In this document: one piece after another, positions 33,696 through 43,372 of the stretch | Position numbering within the stretch: position 1 is the stretch's first letter | How the letters are laid out: each line of letters starts with the position of its first letter | NCBI GenBank assembly: GCA_028583605.1 | Contig: CM053327.1 | Span: 41,416,059-41,480,058 of the forward strand | DNA from: Dastarcus helophoroides | Taxonomy: Eukaryota; Arthropoda; Insecta; Coleoptera; Bothrideridae | Length of the DNA stretch: 64,000 bases | Direction of reading: 5' to 3' | Notes under the pieces: generated by a model | The model's database searches: none | Told to the model about the DNA's origin: nothing | The model's input: the letters and a program-made list of their open reading frames with translations, nothing else | Program-made: the position numbers and the translations under genes

Positions 33696-33744
33696 CAATT
33701 TGTTTAGCTATTTTTTAGTTGTTTAGTTGTTATGCTAACAAACT

Positions 33745-34183
33745 GCATGGATCACAGACTCCTACGAATATTCTATGTTATACAAAGTCTCCTCTAAAGG
33801 CTTCAATTAGAGACGTGTTCAGAAACCAGGTCCGGAATTTTTAATACCTGTTGTTGTTTTAACAAAAAATTGAAATACAAATCTTGTCTCCTGAAACCAA
33901 GAAAGATTAAAAAACACAACAAAGGTTGCTCTAATGCGTTTCGATAACCAAGCTATCATCGTCAGAGAGATATTTTGCTATCGAAACGCGTTAGAGCAAC
34001 CTTTGTTGTGTTTTTTAGTCTTTTTTGGTTTCAGGGGACAAAATTTGTATTTCAATTTTTGCAGATAACCAAGGACCAGTCCGTTTCCCAAAAAAAAAGT
34101 TGTTTTGATTGATTGATAAAGTTTAATCGTTATGATTATGAGTATTGAAGACTTCCACAAAGTAAGGGTTAGAAATGTCAATT
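33745..34183 (+). repeat. Dispersed repeat H3, copy 3, interrupted by FB
   Basis: Plus-strand H3 from 'catggatcacagactcctac' to 'ttagaaatgtcaatt', with its ribozyme region partly replaced (only 'gaaaccaggtccgg' remains at 33832-33845). An FB palindrome splits it at 33861-34098. Copy 1 at 100-302 serves as the empty site. Confidence 0.75.
33861..34098. mobile_element. FB full palindrome inserted in H3
   Basis: Left arm 'aattgaaatacaaatcttgt' to 'tcatcgtcagagagat', short centre, then the right arm to 'ccaaggaccagtccgtttcc'. It is flanked by GTTGTTTT at 33853-33860 and 34099-34106, an 8-bp direct repeat present once in the uninterrupted copy at about 229-236. This is the clearest insertion site in the window. 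Confidence 0.8.
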
Positions 34184-34802
34184 AACCAAGGATCAATCCG
34201 TTTCATTGAAAGGACGACTGTTATTTTATTCTAAATTTTTATTTCAAAATTAAAGATTTGTTCTTAAGAATCACTGAGCTTTGCTGTAAGATTTCACCTC
34301 CTACACTTTTTCAATATTTTAACGTTAATTCTTCAAAATTAAATCCAACAAATATTATTTTAAAATTTCTTGTTTACATTTTTGTTCTTTTTTCTATAAA
34401 TTTGATTGTAAATTCACTATTTAGATCTGTTTTACAATTTTTCTCCTTATTTTGTTTGAAATGTGAACCATAATTTCTAAATTTTAGCTGCAGCATTAGA
34501 ATTTTTGGAAAAAGGGGGTTTCTAGATTAAAATAGAAATATAAAAACCTCGATGTCTGGAAAGAAACTCAAAATTTTGAAAATAAAGTGGAAACTTTTAA
34601 ATAGAAAATGTACACATTTGCCGAAAAGGTTAAAATTTCAAAAATATTAACAACATTCGTGTTTAAGCACCAAATTTAAAAAAAAGTTATCCAGTTTCAA
34701 TCCCTTTCAAAAAAAAAATGTAAAAGTTCTTTGATCTTTAATAGATGTTTTGTGAAAGTTTTCAAATATTAAAAAAGCAATTTAAATTCAATATTTTTTA
34801 AA
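34184..34802. other. AT-rich DNA, no gene seen
   Basis: Degenerate motif DNA. A 71-codon frame at 34258-34473 has no domain. Confidence 0.5.
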
Positions 34803-34944
34803 TTTTGGTGGAACAGTTTGCTCCTTGGTTATCTTCAATAATTGAAACACAAATCGTGCCCCCTGAAACCAAAAAATATTAAAAAACGCAACAAAGGTTG
34901 CTCTAACGCGTCTCGATAGCCAAGTTATCATCTTCAGAGAGATA
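34803..34944 (+). mobile_element. FB half-copy (left arm)
   Basis: Left arm from 'tttggtggaacagtttgctc' to 'atcttcagagagatac'. On the minus strand the ribozyme-like part reads CTGAAGA-T-...-GAGACGCG, with GAGA in place of GAAA, so the core is broken. Confidence 0.8.
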
Positions 34945-35092
34945 CTGGGGAAATAAGTTCACACGAATTTAGGAGAACGCAAAAATTCAAAATATAGGTA
35001 CAATCAAAACTAAGAAAAGGCCGAAATGTCGATAAAAAAATTCACATGTTTATTAATTTTATTTAACATTTCTACGACCCAGTTTGCAAGTA

Positions 35093-35292
35093 GAATGCAA
35101 CCTATATTACAAATTCTTGCAGCCCTCCAGGCGGCGTGTATAGTGAATCATAGGTAGCTGAACTACCAATAGTTGAAACTCTGCCACCTAGCAAAGCGGT
35201 TGCTCTCTAGGAAAAAGTTCCCAGAAGACAAGGATTCTAATGCACAGAACAATAGGTTTGAACATTTATTAGATTCGAAGTTTGGAAACCTA
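35093..35292 (-). repeat. Retrozyme-like unit, inverted partial copy
   Basis: Reverse complement of ~200 nt of the 370-bp unit, from 'ctacttgc' back to 'ggtttccaaacttcg'. On the minus strand it begins about three nucleotides after the predicted hammerhead cleavage site and ends at the point where the single copy at 11976-12212 ends. It lies head to head with the tandem array. Confidence 0.8.
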
Positions 35293-35457
35293 TACACGCC
35301 TGGAGGGCTGCATGAATTTGTAGTCTAGGTTGCATTCTACTTGCATACGACATTGTTGGCGATGGCCATAGTTTCTCTATGGACCAATAGGTGGTAGTAC
35401 TGAGTCACACGTTTGACGTCTGTGAATTTTTTAGTACTTGTCGGAACATTTGTTAGC

Positions 35458-35530
35458 ATTCGAGTTGGCTATACCAAACTGACGAGATCTAACAAGATCG
35501 AAACCGGTATTTGATTTCCAAACTTCGAAT
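35458..35530 (+). ncRNA. Type I hammerhead ribozyme, unit 1
   Basis: Outer stem I is ATTCGA (35458-35463) with TCGAAT (35525-35530), then GTTGG with CCAAAC, an internal loop, and ACCAAA with TTTGAT (one mismatch). The core CTGACGA is at 35479-35485. Stem II is GATCT-AACA-AGATC (35486-35499), then GAAA (35500-35503), the loopless stem III ACC/GGT, and triplet GTA (35507-35509). All invariant core positions are present. Very short stem III is typical of type I hammerheads in retroelements, which tend to act as dimers. Confidence 0.75.
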
Positions 35531-35830
35531 CTAATAAATGTTCAAACCTATTGGTCTGTGCATTAGAATCCTTGTTTTCTGGGAACTTTCCTAGAGAGCA
35601 ACCGCTTCGCTAGGTGGCAGTGTTTCAACTGTTGGTAGTTTAGCTACCTATGATACACTATACACACCGCCTGGAGGGCTGCATGAATTTGTAGTCTAGG
35701 TTGCATTCTACTTGCGTCCGACGTTGTTGGCGATGGCCATAGTTTCTCTATGGACCAATAGGTGGTAGTACTAAGAGTCACACGTTTGACGTCTGTGAAT
35801 TTTTTAGTACTTGTCGGAACATTTGTTAGC

Positions 35831-35903
35831 ATTCGAGTTGGATATACCAAACTGACGAGATCTAACAAGATCGAAACCGGTGTTTGGTTTCCTAACTTCG
35901 AAT
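35831..35903 (+). ncRNA. Type I hammerhead ribozyme, unit 2 (cleavage base changed)
   Basis: Same fold as unit 1, with CTGACGA at 35852-35858, stem II at 35859-35872 and GAAA at 35873-35876. The cleavage triplet is GTG (35880-35882) where its neighbours have GTA. A G at this position is not cleaved by hammerheads, so this copy is predicted inactive although the stems are intact. Confidence 0.7.
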
Positions 35904-36205
35904 CCAATAAATATTCAAATCTATTGGTCTGTGCATTAGAATCCTTGTCTTCTGGGAACTTTCCTAGAGAGCAACCGCTTCGCTAGGTGGCAGTGTTTCA
36001 ACTGTTGGTAGTTCAGCTACCTATGAATCACTATACACGCCTGGAGGGCTGCATGAATTTGTAGTCTAGGTTGCATTCTTCTTGCATACGACATTGTTGG
36101 CGATGGCCATAGTTTCTCTATGAACCAATAGGTGGTAGTACTAAAGAGTCACTCGCTTGACGCCTGTGAATGTTTTAGTACTTACTTGTCGGAACATTTA
36201 TTAGC

Positions 36206-36278
36206 ATTCGAGTTGGATATACCAAACTGACGAGATCTAACAAGATCGAAACCGGTATTTGGTTTCCAAACTTCGAAT
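36206..36278 (+). ncRNA. Type I hammerhead ribozyme, unit 3 (best preserved)
   Basis: Stem I: ATTCGA (36206-36211)/TCGAAT (36273-36278), GTTGG/CCAAAC, internal loop, ACCAAA/TTTGGT (36258-36263) fully paired. Core CTGACGA is at 36227-36233, stem II GATCT-AACA-AGATC at 36234-36247, GAAA at 36248-36251, stem III ACC/GGT, and triplet GTA at 36255-36257. The internal loop in stem I facing the stem II loop is where natural type I ribozymes make their tertiary contact. This is the copy most likely to cleave. Confidence 0.8.
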
Positions 36279-36318
36279 CTAATACATGTTCAAACCTATT
36301 GGTCTGTGCATTAGGAGG

Positions 36319-37159
36319 ACCCAGTTTGATTAATAAAAATATAAATATTTCCAAACTGGATGGTAAAAATGTTAAACAAAATTAATAAACATAATATTTC
36401 TGATCAATAACAGTCCACCATGAAAAATAAAAAATTTACAATCACGACTGAAAAATTTAAATTTCGACTGCATAATAGAGCAAATTGATACATACGTCAA
36501 AAGTGAAGTGGCAAGTTGTTGAAAGATGTAACTAAATTTCGAATTTAAAGTAAAATTTTTAAAATTAAAATTGGAGTTCTGATATGTCATTAAAATTTAA
36601 ACTTGCACGTCGAAAAACTGATTTTTTTTTGGTAAAGAAATGTTAAAAAACATTTTTTTCTGGAAAAAGTTTGAAATTTGTAAATACCGTTTTAAGTTGT
36701 GAATAAATATAGAATTAGAAAAATATTTTGTCAAAATTTTGTGCCCTAAAGTCGAAAACTCCAGATGAATGTAGAAGTTTTCGAGAAAAGAGAATTTCAC
36801 TTATGGTAACTCGAAATTTTAGTTTAAAATGGAATCTTCGAAACGAATTTTTTTGAAATTAAGACTCTTTTAAATACTTTTAACTCGAAATTTCTACCCT
36901 AAACTCGAAAAATTTCAATTTGACAGTAAAACTTTAATGAAAATATAAAGTGATTGTTTAAAAGAATGAGAATTTGATAGTAAAGTCTACAAATTCAAAA
37001 ATTTTAAATTTCAGAGTAGAAAAAATGTTTTTTTATAAATTAAGCCTTTTTTTCTAACAGTAACTTCCAAGTAAAACTTTAAAATCTACAAAAAAATTTT
37101 CACTTAGGACATTTTTCCAAATTTCGAATTTATTAAATTTTTTTACTATAATTTGGTGA
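36319..37159. repeat. AT-rich motif DNA
   Basis: Degenerate words as elsewhere. Open frames of about 70 codons on the minus strand are composition-driven. No longer period is evident. Confidence 0.55.
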
Positions 37160-37330
37160 TTCTTTTAAAAATTAAAATATAGAACTTGTCCCCTGAAATC
37201 AAGAAAGATTAAAAAACACAACAGTTCCTCTCTGAAGATGACAGCTTGGCTGTCGAAACGCGTTAAAGCAACCTTTGTTGTGTTTTTTAATCTTTCTTGG
37301 TTTCAGGGGACAAGTTTTGTATTTCAATAT
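37160..37330. mobile_element. FB copy with best hammerhead-like arm
   Basis: A truncated left arm ('acttgtcccctgaaatcaag') is followed by a complete right arm to 'caggggacaagttttgtatt'. The right arm has CTGAAGA (37232-37238), an extra T, stem II GACAGC-TTG-GCTGTC (37240-37254), GAAA (37255-37258), the self-complementary ACGCGT as stem III and GTT as triplet. Stem I (CTCT with AAAG) has one mismatch. It directly precedes the 280-bp array, whose units carry the same right arm. Confidence 0.8.
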
Positions 37331-39366
37331 AAAAAATAACTAGAAATGAAAGAATCTCAAAATTTCTCGACAAAATGTTTCCCAAGATTTCAATTTGAAA
37401 GTAGAAATTTTGCACTTAAAATTGAAGACAACTTACGATTAAAAATTCTATATTTAAATCAAAATTTCAATAAAAAGAGTTCGATAATATTAACTTAAAT
37501 TTTTTTTTAGAAAGTTTCTGATAGCTTGGCTGTAGAAACGCGTTAGAGCAACCTTTCCCCTGTCTTTTAATCTTTTTTGGTTTGAGGGGACAAGTTTTGT
37601 ATTTCAATACAAAAAATAACTAGAAATGAAAGAATCTTAAAATTTCTCGACAAAATGTTTCCCAAGATTTCAATTTTAAAGTAGAAGTTTCGCACTTAAA
37701 ATTGAAGACAATTTAGGATTAACAATTCTATATTTAAATTAAAATTTCAAGAAAAAAAGTTCGATAATATCAACTTAAAATTTTTTTAGAAAGTTTCTGA
37801 TAGCTTGGCCGTGAAAACGCGTTAGACCAACCTTTCCCCTGTCTTTTAATCTTTTTTGGTTTCAGGGGATAAGTTTTGTATTTCAATACAAAAAATAACT
37901 AGAAATGAAAGAATCTCAAAATTTCTCGCCAAAATGTTTCCCAACATTTCAATTTTAAAGTAGAAGTTTCGCACTTAAAATTGAAGACAATTTAGGATTA
38001 ACAATTCTATATTTAAATTAAAATTTCAAGAAAAAAAGTTGAATAATATGAACTTAAATTTTTTTTTAGAAAGTTTCTGATAGCTTGGCTGTCGAAACGC
38101 GTTAGAGCAACCTTTCCCCTGTCTTTTAATCTTTTTTGGTTTGAGGGGACAAGTTTTGTATTTCAATACAAAAAATAACTAGAAATGAAAGAATCTTAAA
38201 ATTTCTCGACAAAATGTTTCCCAAGATTTCAATTTTAAAGCAGAAGTGTCGCACTTAAAATTGAAGACAATTTAGGATTAACAATTCTATATTTAAATTA
38301 ATATTTCAAGAAAAAAAGTTCACTAATATCAACTTAAAATTTTTTTAGAAAATTTCTGATAGCCTGGCTGTCGAAACGCGTTAGAGCAACCTTTTCCATG
38401 TCTTTTAATCTTTTTTGGTTTCAGGGGACAAGTTTTGTATTTCAATACAAAAAATAACTAAAAATGAAAGAATCTCAAAATTTCTCGACAAAATGTTTGC
38501 CAAGATTTCAATTTTAAAGTAGAAGTTTCGCACTTAAAATTGAAGATAATTTAGAATTAAAAATTCGATACTTAAATGAAAATTTCAAGAAAAAAAGTTC
38601 GATAATAGCAACTTGAAATTATTTTTAGAAAGTTTCTGACAGCTTGGCTGTGGAAACGCGTTAGAGCAACTTTTGTCGTGTCTTTTAATCTTTCTTGATT
38701 TCAGGGGACAAGTTTTGCATTTCAATATAAAAAATAATTAAAAATGAAAGAATCTCACAATTTCTTGACAAAATGTTTCCCAAAATTTCAACTTTAAAGT
38801 AGAAATTTTGCACTTAAAATTGAAGACAATTTAGAATTAAAAATTCTATATTTAAATCAAAATTTCTAGAAAAAATTCGATAATATCGACTTAAAATTTT
38901 TTTTAGAACATTTCTGATAGCTTGGCTGTGGAAACGCGTTAGACCAACCTTTGTCGTGTCTTTTAATCTTTCTTGATTTCAGGGGACAAGTTTTGCATTT
39001 CAATATAAAAAATAATTAAAAATGAAAGAATCTCAAAATTTCTTGACAAAATGTTTCCCAAGATTTCAATTTTAAAGTAGAAATTTCACACCTAAAATTG
39101 AAGATAATTTAGGATTAAAAATTCTATATTTAAATCAAAATGTCAAGAAAAAAAGTTGAATAATATGAACCTAAAATTTTTTTTAAAAGTTTCTGATAGC
39201 TTGGCTGTCGAAACGCGTTAGAGCAACCTTTCCCCTGTCTTTTAATCTTTTTTGGTTTCAGGGGACAAGTTTTGTATTTCAATACAAAAAATAACTAGAA
39301 ATGAAAGAATCTCAAAATTTCTCGACAAAATGTTTCCCAAGGTTTCAATTTTAAAGTAGAAATTTC
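37331..39366 (+). repeat. 280-bp tandem array (~7.3 units) containing an FB arm
   Basis: Units start ('aaaaaataa') at 37331, 37611, 37890, 38170, 38449, 38729, 39007 and 39286, so the period is 278-280 bp. Each unit combines ~185 nt of AT-rich sequence ('gaaagaatctNaaaatttct', 'ttgaagacaaNttaNgatta') with ~95 nt of FB right arm ('gatagcttggctgtcgaaac', 'ttcaggggacaagttttg'). In all units the hammerhead-like core is shortened from CTGAAGATGATAGC to CTGATAGC. The array stops where repeat Y begins. Confidence 0.9.
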
Positions 39367-39368
39367 GG

Positions 39369-39675
39369 GGGCAGTTTTAAAATTATATCTTTTAATCCCA
39401 GCTTACATGTCAATGGGAAAGCGACTAACGATTTTATATTTAAAAAAAAAGACGCTCTTGTAAAGAGAGAACTAGTCCAGTACAGTGTTTCCCAAATGAG
39501 TGTGTTGCGAAGTTTCTCAGATGTGTCAGCAATATTCTGTAACCATCAATAGTAAAAGCTCGGACAACGATGTAAAGTGTGGCCGCCGGTCGTTAACATA
39601 GAATAAAAAATATGTGCTTTGAGGTACACATACTACTTCTTCTGAAATCGCAATCAATATTACCTAAATTTTCTG
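39369..39675 (+). repeat. Dispersed ~300-bp repeat Y, copy 2
   Basis: Direct-orientation partner of 16539-16835. It interrupts or truncates the last unit of the 280-bp array at 'gaaatttcg|ggggc'. No coding frame. Confidence 0.7.
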
Positions 39676-39784
39676 TTACTTCTTTCTCGTCCGTTTTCTG
39701 TTCATTCCTGAATGTAGGCCTCCTCGATGCTGATCTGTCCTGTGCTAACTGAAACCACCTATTTCCTGCTTGTATCCTAACCTA

Positions 39785-39996
39785 ACTAACTAATTAATTG
39801 ACTGAGGGAAAGTCGACTGCGTATTTATAGATCCCGTTCCGGTTTCTAGAAGGAACGTATCGATAAGACTTATCGTTTGCGGAAATTAGTGGAGCGCTTA
39901 TCTAATTCATCATCGCAGCCACTTCCCCTTTTCAAATTTTTCTAGAAAAATTCCTTACTATTATAAATTTTGTAACCACATTTTGTTACAATATTT
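39785..39996 (+). repeat. Dispersed repeat X, copy 2 (nested in RTE relic)
   Basis: Partner of 8485-8860, without the minisatellite: a single 'ccccttttcaaatt' unit stands where copy 1 has nine. It has the same 'tatttatagat' TATA-like word and ends 'acattttgttaca'. Confidence 0.7.
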
Positions 39997-39999
39997 CAG

Positions 40000-40033
40000 A
40001 GAGGAATGTATGGAATAAAGTGTCTGGTGTAAA
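40000..40033 (-). repeat. End fragment of the 152-bp inverted-repeat family
   Basis: 'ggaataaagtgtctggtgta' and 'aacgcacc' match, on the minus strand, the terminal inverted repeat of the array at 12.75-14.4 kb. It immediately follows repeat X and may be the end of one larger element with it. Confidence 0.6.
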
Positions 40034-40383
40034 CGCACCGTAAATCAATGGTTCTCCAAATTGTCTTGGTGGCTAATGTGCTACTCTAGACATCCATTTA
40101 CTTTGGTCTTGTCGAGCCAGGTGTCCCACTCAACGCCGTATCTAAGACTTTAGTTCTTCGTCGAATATCTTCATTTCCCTTCCTGTCTCTCAGACTGATA
40201 CTGAGCATCACCCCATTTTTCATTAGAGTCAAATGAAAATCTATAAATGCCAAGTGGAGGGGAATGTTGTATTCAGTTGTTTCTTCTATTATAGTTCTAA
40301 TAGTTTGTAGGTGGTCGATGGTGCTAAACCCCTTGCGAAATCCCGCTTGTTCTACTGGTTGACATGGATTCAATTTATTGGTT

Positions 40384-40780
40384 AGTCAGTGGCGTGCACT
40401 GCCATTTGAGACAGGGTAGGCAACTACTTATTCGATGATTCCGATACAGACAAAAGTAAACGTTGGAGTAAATTATCGTGTACTTACAGAGCAAGAATCT
40501 TATTTGCACGTTTGAAAGTGGAACTAAACTTTATGAATTATTAAACTTTTTAGTCCACGTATTTTTTTTCTTTTGAAAATAATAATCTATTTGTAACTGT
40601 CATACATTTTTCTTTTACCAAAATATCCAAACACAAGTTTAAGTAGAGGAATAAGACGTCCTGTCGCGGTAGTTTCGTGTTTATGAACATCAATGAAAGT
40701 TTTTTGGCCACTGTAAGCAGTTTTCACCATGATCGCATTTTCACTGCATTTTCGTCACTAACACTCTAATTAACTCAAGG
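40384..40780. other. No gene; hAT-like end at 40386
   Basis: 'cagtggcgtgcactgcca' (40387-40404) resembles hAT-type termini. The right end is not identified, and no transposase frame is present. Confidence 0.35.
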
Positions 40781-41070
40781 CTCGCTATTTTTTTCGTTTC
40801 GGTTTTCGGGTTTTGTTCCGGCAAAAAAATTATATCGGTTCAGTTCCGGTTTTCGTTCCGACAAAAATAACGGTTTTTGGTTCCGTTCCGGGTGACTCAT
40901 TTTGTGATTTCTCAAAATTTTTTCGAATTAAAAATTGATTTTAGAACATAATTTAGAAAATGTTATGTTCTTTTTTTTTTCTTCGCATTACAGCACATAA
41001 CTACTGAGACCTTGCGTTAAATTCAAGGAAAATATTTTCTATTTTTCAGGTTTAAAAGTTTCGGGATAAA
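40781..41070 (+). repeat. Dispersed repeat Z, copy 2
   Basis: Direct-orientation partner of 11676-11975, with the same run of 'ggttttcgttccgacaaaa' words and the 'attacagcacataa' landmark. It grades into AT-rich motif DNA. Confidence 0.7.
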
Positions 41071-42895
41071 ACTTTGCATTTTTGGTTCAATTTTTGCTCA
41101 AATTTCAAGAAAAATCTGAACTTTATGAAAAAGTAAATATTAATGTCGGGTTTAGAAATTTTAAATTTAAACTTGAAATATTCATAAAAACCTTAAATTA
41201 TAAACCCAAAAAACCACGTCTTGTTCAGTTTAAGTTTTAAATTAAGATTTTGATGAAATAATCAAAACTTCGAAAAAAAAAGTTCAAGATTTAACAGAAG
41301 AGTTTTCAGACTTTCTACCTTAATTTAGAAATATTGAACTTAACCCAACTATTTAATTTCTTGCTGGAAATGTTGCTGAAAATTTCAAAATTTTTGAAAG
41401 AAAGACATTTTTCTCGAAATTATGAGTTGACAATTGCAATTGTTTGAAATTTTTGAATATTCGACTAGCTCGAAAGCTGTTAATTTGCAGAATTCGAAAT
41501 TATGAGATTAATTTAGAAATTATTCATAAATTTAGTCTATTTTTGCTCAAAATTTAGATTTTTTCCAAAAATATTGACTTTTTCCTTGAAATTTGGATAT
41601 TCTTTCAAAGTTTTGAATTAAAATTGAAAATAAAAGATAACGTAAGATACTCAAACTTAAATTAGCAGTTTTGCATTTGAAATCTAACTTCTGCTAACAT
41701 TTTGGGCACAAATTTGAAATTTGTAATCTATATTTTAAAAGTAAAAGTAAAAAAAAAATCCGCAAAAAATGCAGTTTCAATTATTTTTAAAAATGAATGT
41801 TCTAGGAAAAAATTAACATTTCAAGATTAGGGACAAATTTTCCAGAAAAAAAACGTGAATTTCAATTTTAAAAACGGAATTTTAGGAAAAATTTCAACAG
41901 TAGCTCCAAAGTTTGTAAAGAAATTTAATATTCTGAGAATCGATTTTTGACAAAACAGTTCAAGGAGCAAAGGGCCAGACTTTCGACTTTATATCAGAAG
42001 TTTCGTGAAAACAATATTTAAAAAACACAATTTTGACTCCTAAATTCTAAAAAGTTTGAAAAAATATCGCAATTTCAAGGCTTAAGTTGAAATCTTGAAA
42101 AAAATCAAAATTTTCAGAATAAATATTACTATTTTAGCGTAAGCAAACTCATTGGAAGTTTAAATTAGACATTTTCTAAGATGTCATCATTTTAAGTTTA
42201 ATTTTGCATTTTTTTCATGGAATTATAATTTGAAATTTAAAAATTTCTGGGTTAAATTTGAAATTGCGAGATTTCATTGAAAATTTTGAGAAAAAATCAT
42301 ATCTTGGAATTATAGAACGTTTTAGGAAATCGGCAGCAAAAAAAATCATAAGAATTTAAACTTGGGATTTCGAAAAAAAAATGGATGACTAAAATCAAAG
42401 TGGAATTTGAAGAAAAAAATTGCCAAAAAATTTAAAATTTAACTAAAAACTTCAAAAAATTTGGAAAGGAAAATTGACGTTTAAGGAAAGGAGTAAATTT
42501 GGAGTTTTCGAATTTGCCAAAAAGAATTGTAAGGAAAGTCGAGTTTCCCTAGCTCGAATGAAAATCACGCCACTGCTTTATTCCAAAGTTACAATAGAAG
42601 ATATTTGTTTTTATTCTAAACTCAACGAAGAAAAGAAATATTTTCAGATAAAGGTCCAAATTTGAAGATAAATTAAAAAATTTTTAAAATTGATTCAAGT
42701 TAAAATTCTAAAAATAAAGTTAATATTTTCCAGAATGTGTGGAACTTGTGAGTTTCTAATCTGATTTTTAAACAAAAATGAAATACTGAAGGACTCATAA
42801 TTTTGAGATTAAAGTTGAATGGATTTGTGTAAAATCAAATAAAATAAAAGAAATTGAAATGTCTAAAAAAACTTTCAAACGTAAAGGTAAAGTAA
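41071..42895. repeat. AT-rich motif DNA
   Basis: Degenerate words without a clear long period. The 63-codon frame at 42474-42665 is slightly more mixed in composition but has no recognisable domain. Confidence 0.55.
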
Positions 42896-43372
42896 TTCAA
42901 TACAAAAAATAACTAGAAATGAAAGAATCTCAAAATTTCTCGACAAAATGTTTCCCAACATTTCAATTTTAAAGTAGAAATTTCGCACTTAAAATTGAAG
43001 ACAATTTAGGATTAAAAATTCGATATTTAAATCAAAATTTGTAGAAAAAATTCGATAATATCAACTTAAATTTTTTTTTAGAACATTTCTGATAGCTTGG
43101 CTGTGGAAACGCGTTAGACCAACCTTTGTCGTGTCTTTTAATCTTTCTTGGTCTCAAGGGACAAGTTTTGTATTTCAATACAATACAACTAGAAATGAAA
43201 GAATATTAAAATTTCTCGACAAAACGTTTCCCAAGGTTTCAATTTTAAAGTAGAAATTTCGCACTTAAAATTGAAGACAATTTAGGATTAGCAATTCTAT
43301 ATTTAGATCAAAATTTCTAGAAAAAAGTTCGATAATTTCAACTTAAATTTTTTTTAGAAGGTTTCTAAAAAA
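42896..43372 (+). repeat. 280-bp repeat, ~1.7 units outside the main array
   Basis: Units start at about 42904 and 43184 with 'aactagaaatgaaagaat' and carry the same FB right arm and shortened CTGATAGC core. This detached piece shows that the unit moves, or was copied, as a block with the FB arm included. Confidence 0.85.

Larger units (their letters stand above)
35299..36318 (+). repeat. Retrozyme-like 370-bp tandem array (2.7 units)
   Basis: 'cctggagggctgcatgaatt' starts units at 35299, 35670 and 36040 (spacings 371 and 370). The third unit ends at 'ctgtgcattagga'. Each unit has a ~200-nt body, a ~120-nt linker ('gacNttgttggcgatggcc', 'taggtggtagtact') and a hammerhead fold near its end. 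There is no coding capacity; open frames of up to 87 codons are not conserved between units. Known metazoan retrozymes are non-coding tandem repeats of about 170-400 bp with one type I hammerhead per unit, and this array fits in size, arrangement and fold. Transcription and cleavage are inferred. Confidence 0.8.
39690..40383 (-). pseudogene. RTE-like LINE relic, split by nested DNA
   Basis: 40040-40380 on the minus strand reads AGFRKGFSTIDHLQTIRTII, TEYNIPLHLAFIDF and RDRKGNEDIRR, closely like the relic at 27.2-27.6 kb. This is the conserved RT block 'AGFRxGxSTxDH...LxxAFxDxxKAFD', with the KAFD part lost. 39690-39784 carries the matching 3' end. Between them, 39785-40033 is foreign (repeat X plus an end of the 152-bp family). 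The stretch encoding the region up to GRPxxRW is deleted. It is non-functional. Confidence 0.75.

Noticed and set aside
35644..35907. 87-codon minus-strand frame in the retrozyme-like array
   Set aside because: It is not conserved between the three units and lies opposite the ribozyme strand.
37331..39366. CRISPR-like array
   Set aside because: Units are 280 bp and wholly repeated, without unique spacers, and the genome is eukaryotic.
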